From assembly GCF_002929305.1 (NCBI RefSeq), contig NZ_PJIO01000009.1:124001-188000 (forward strand): 64,000 nt of DNA. Direction: 5' to 3'. Positions 62,875 through 64,000 of the stretch are shown one piece after another. Numbering within the stretch: position 1 is the first letter of the stretch; each line of letters starts with the position of its first letter. Position numbers and translations under genes: made by a program. The DNA comes from Arthrobacter sp. GMC3. GTDB taxonomy: Bacteria > Actinomycetota > Actinomycetes > Actinomycetales > Micrococcaceae. Under the pieces are notes generated by a model. It made no database searches. It had not been told where the DNA came from and worked only from the letters and a program-made list of their open reading frames with translations.

Positions 62875-63693
62875 CTAGCCTCGTCTTTCGGCGATCCCGC
62901 CCACGGTCGTATATGCGAGAACGAATTCGCCACCGATCGCGTCAATTGTGGCCCCCAAACCGGCCAGAAGGGCTTCGAGCTTCTCTTGGGGCAGGCGATT
63001 AATGCCGCCGGAGGTCGATGTCTGCTCCAACCACGCGTCGCGGCTGATGGTCGCCTCCCAGTCGACGGCGACGCTCTCGAATGGATGGAAAGCGTTGGTG
63101 GCTTGGATCCCCGCCTCGGCCGCGTCAATGATCCCGTTGTAGGCACCGCGCCGCAGCGCTGTTGCCCACGGGTTGAATGGGAGCCCGGTTTCGAGTGAAG
63201 CGAAGACCTTCCCGAACTGCGCCGCGAGTTCGGCCGGCGGGCGAGCCTCGTTCCAGAACAGGACCAAAAAGCCGCCGGGCCGGAGCACGTCAGCAGCCCT
63301 GGCAGCCCCCGCGACGGGGTCCACCCAATGCCAGGCCTGCCCGGAGATGAGACCGTCAAACATGCGGCCAGCAGCATCCCAGTCCTCGAACCGCGCTACC
63401 TCGACGTCGAAACCCTGGAGGCGGGCGAACTCGGCCATGCGCGGGTCAGCTTCTACGCCGAGCACCGTGAACCCGCGATCGCTGAACGGCCGCGACGAAA
63501 TGCCGGTGCCGATGCCGACGTCAAGAATCGCCCTGCCGGGCAGGCGGCGGGCGATCTCGTCAATGAACATGTCCGGGTAGTGCGGTCGGGTCCGATCGTA
63601 GCGGGCGGCATCGTCACCGAAGGACTCAGCCATCTCGCGCCGTTGGGGCGATGCGCCACCCTGAGAAGGAGGCGATGCAGGTGTAGTGACCAT
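62875..63693 (-). CDS. Class I SAM-dependent methyltransferase
   Basis: 272 aa. Motif I RAILDVGIGTGISSRPFSDR, post-I LGVEADPRMAEFARLQGF, motif II DGLISGQAWHWVDP, typical of methyltransferase_11-type proteins (DUF-like, as in trans-aconitate-type). Substrate unknown. ATG 63693 has AGGGTGG nearby; an internal ATG (63633) starts MAESFGDDAARYD and is an alternative. Confidence 0.85.
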   Translation of the reverse strand: MVTTPASPPSQGGASPQRREMAESFGDDAARYDRTRPHYPDMFIDEIARRLPGRAILDVGIGTGISSRPFSDRGFTVLGVEADPRMAEFARLQGFDVEVARFEDWDAAGRMFDGLISGQAWHWVDPVAGAARAADVLRPGGFLVLFWNEARPPAELAAQFGKVFASLETGLPFNPWATALRRGAYNGIIDAAEAGIQATNAFHPFESVAVDWEATISRDAWLEQTSTSGGINRLPQEKLEALLAGLGATIDAIGGEFVLAYTTVGGIAERRG

Positions 63694-63795
63694 GCGCCCA
63701 CCCTAAGTGGGCCTGTGGTCACGGGTCAACGGATCGGGGGCAGGCCAGAGTCGCGCTCCACCGGACTCTCCGCCCCACCGCGAAGGGCCGTTGAG

Positions 63796-64000
63796 CTAGT
63801 CCGTGAAGAAGGACTCCCGGAGCAGCTTTCCTACGGTGGCCACCTCGGTCAAGAAGCCATCGTGGCCGATCGCAGAATCGATCCGATGCACTTCCACATC
63901 ACCCGGCAGTGCTGCCGCCAACTCGTGCGACTGCGACGGGAAGTAGAGCCTGTCACTGTTGACCGCCGCGATGAGGAACTCGACACCCTCGGTCCGTGCC
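63796..64000 (-). CDS. metX: Homoserine O-acetyltransferase, partial (N-terminus outside window)
   Basis: The last 67 residues of an alpha/beta hydrolase-fold acyltransferase: FLIAAVNSDRLYFPSQSHEL, then IDSAIGHDGFLTEVA, whose Asp and His are the acid and base of the MetX triad. It makes O-acetylhomoserine for methionine synthesis. The rest of the gene extends beyond base 64000; identification rests on the C-terminus alone. Confidence 0.85.
   Translation of the reverse strand, partial: ARTEGVEFLIAAVNSDRLYFPSQSHELAAALPGDVEVHRIDSAIGHDGFLTEVATVGKLLRESFFTD

Overview
The window is high-GC, gene-dense chromosomal DNA from an actinobacterium, most likely a member of the Micrococcaceae close to Arthrobacter. 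The evidence is the rpsB-tsf-pyrH-frr-cdsA block with a divergent M23 peptidase gene, a leucine/branched-chain catabolic island of mycobacterial type, frequent GTG/TTG starts, many start codons with a -10 box and no ribosome site (leaderless type), and tRNA genes without an encoded CCA. I see no transposase, integrase, prophage or CRISPR array. The genus is inference.

Layout. 1-12360: branched-chain amino acid catabolism. A carboxylase (accD1, accA1), an acyl-CoA dehydrogenase and scoA/scoB form one minus-strand operon, divergent from a TetR gene across a dyad operator. The E1a/E1b/E2 subunits of a branched-chain 2-oxoacid dehydrogenase follow with a divergent Lrp/AsnC regulator. A second TetR gene and an SPW membrane protein gene lie between. 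12513-16475: membrane proteins, a DivIVA-repeat protein, cdsA with a long acidic extension, and frr. 16601-19426: pyrH, tsf and rpsB with hairpins in the spacers and a strong stem-loop in the rpsB leader. 19770-28050: M23 peptidase, acyl-CoA dehydrogenase under a 22-bp palindrome, K+ channel, tRNA(CAU), GT4 glycosyltransferase, EamA/NIPA-like transporter, CDP-alcohol phosphatidyltransferase, holin-X/DUF3618 protein, Bcr/CflA-type efflux pump. 28101-33865: two identical tRNA-Asn genes with strong terminators, dnaG, dgt, dus.

34098-37860: a degenerate ABC ATPase, a large YhgE/Pip protein and a TetR regulator under a TetR-type operator. 38088-43415: corA with an unusual leader, then a LuxR response regulator, histidine kinase, ABC-2 permease, ABC ATPase and a membrane protein (drug-sensing type operon). 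43577-46686: a type III polyketide synthase, methyltransferase and FAD monooxygenase operon in which both junctions are 8-base overlaps (phenolic lipid/quinone type). 46696-49701: TetR and a membrane protein made of two tandem exporter-like halves around a perfect 20-bp palindrome. 49742-58354: secreted His-rich protein, GNATs, YibE/F protein, glyS, lactonase-like propeller, S4 protein, esterase, SGNH hydrolase. 58351-64000: DHA2 efflux pump with TetR, small proteins, an S66 peptidase, a methyltransferase and the 3' end of metX.

The observations most worth checking are a dispersed structured repeat (1186-1259 and 52697-52770) whose two copies show compensatory base changes, the rpsB leader hairpin, the internally duplicated exporter-like protein, the Walker-A-variant ATPase beside YhgE/Pip, the polyketide synthase cassette and the corA leader.
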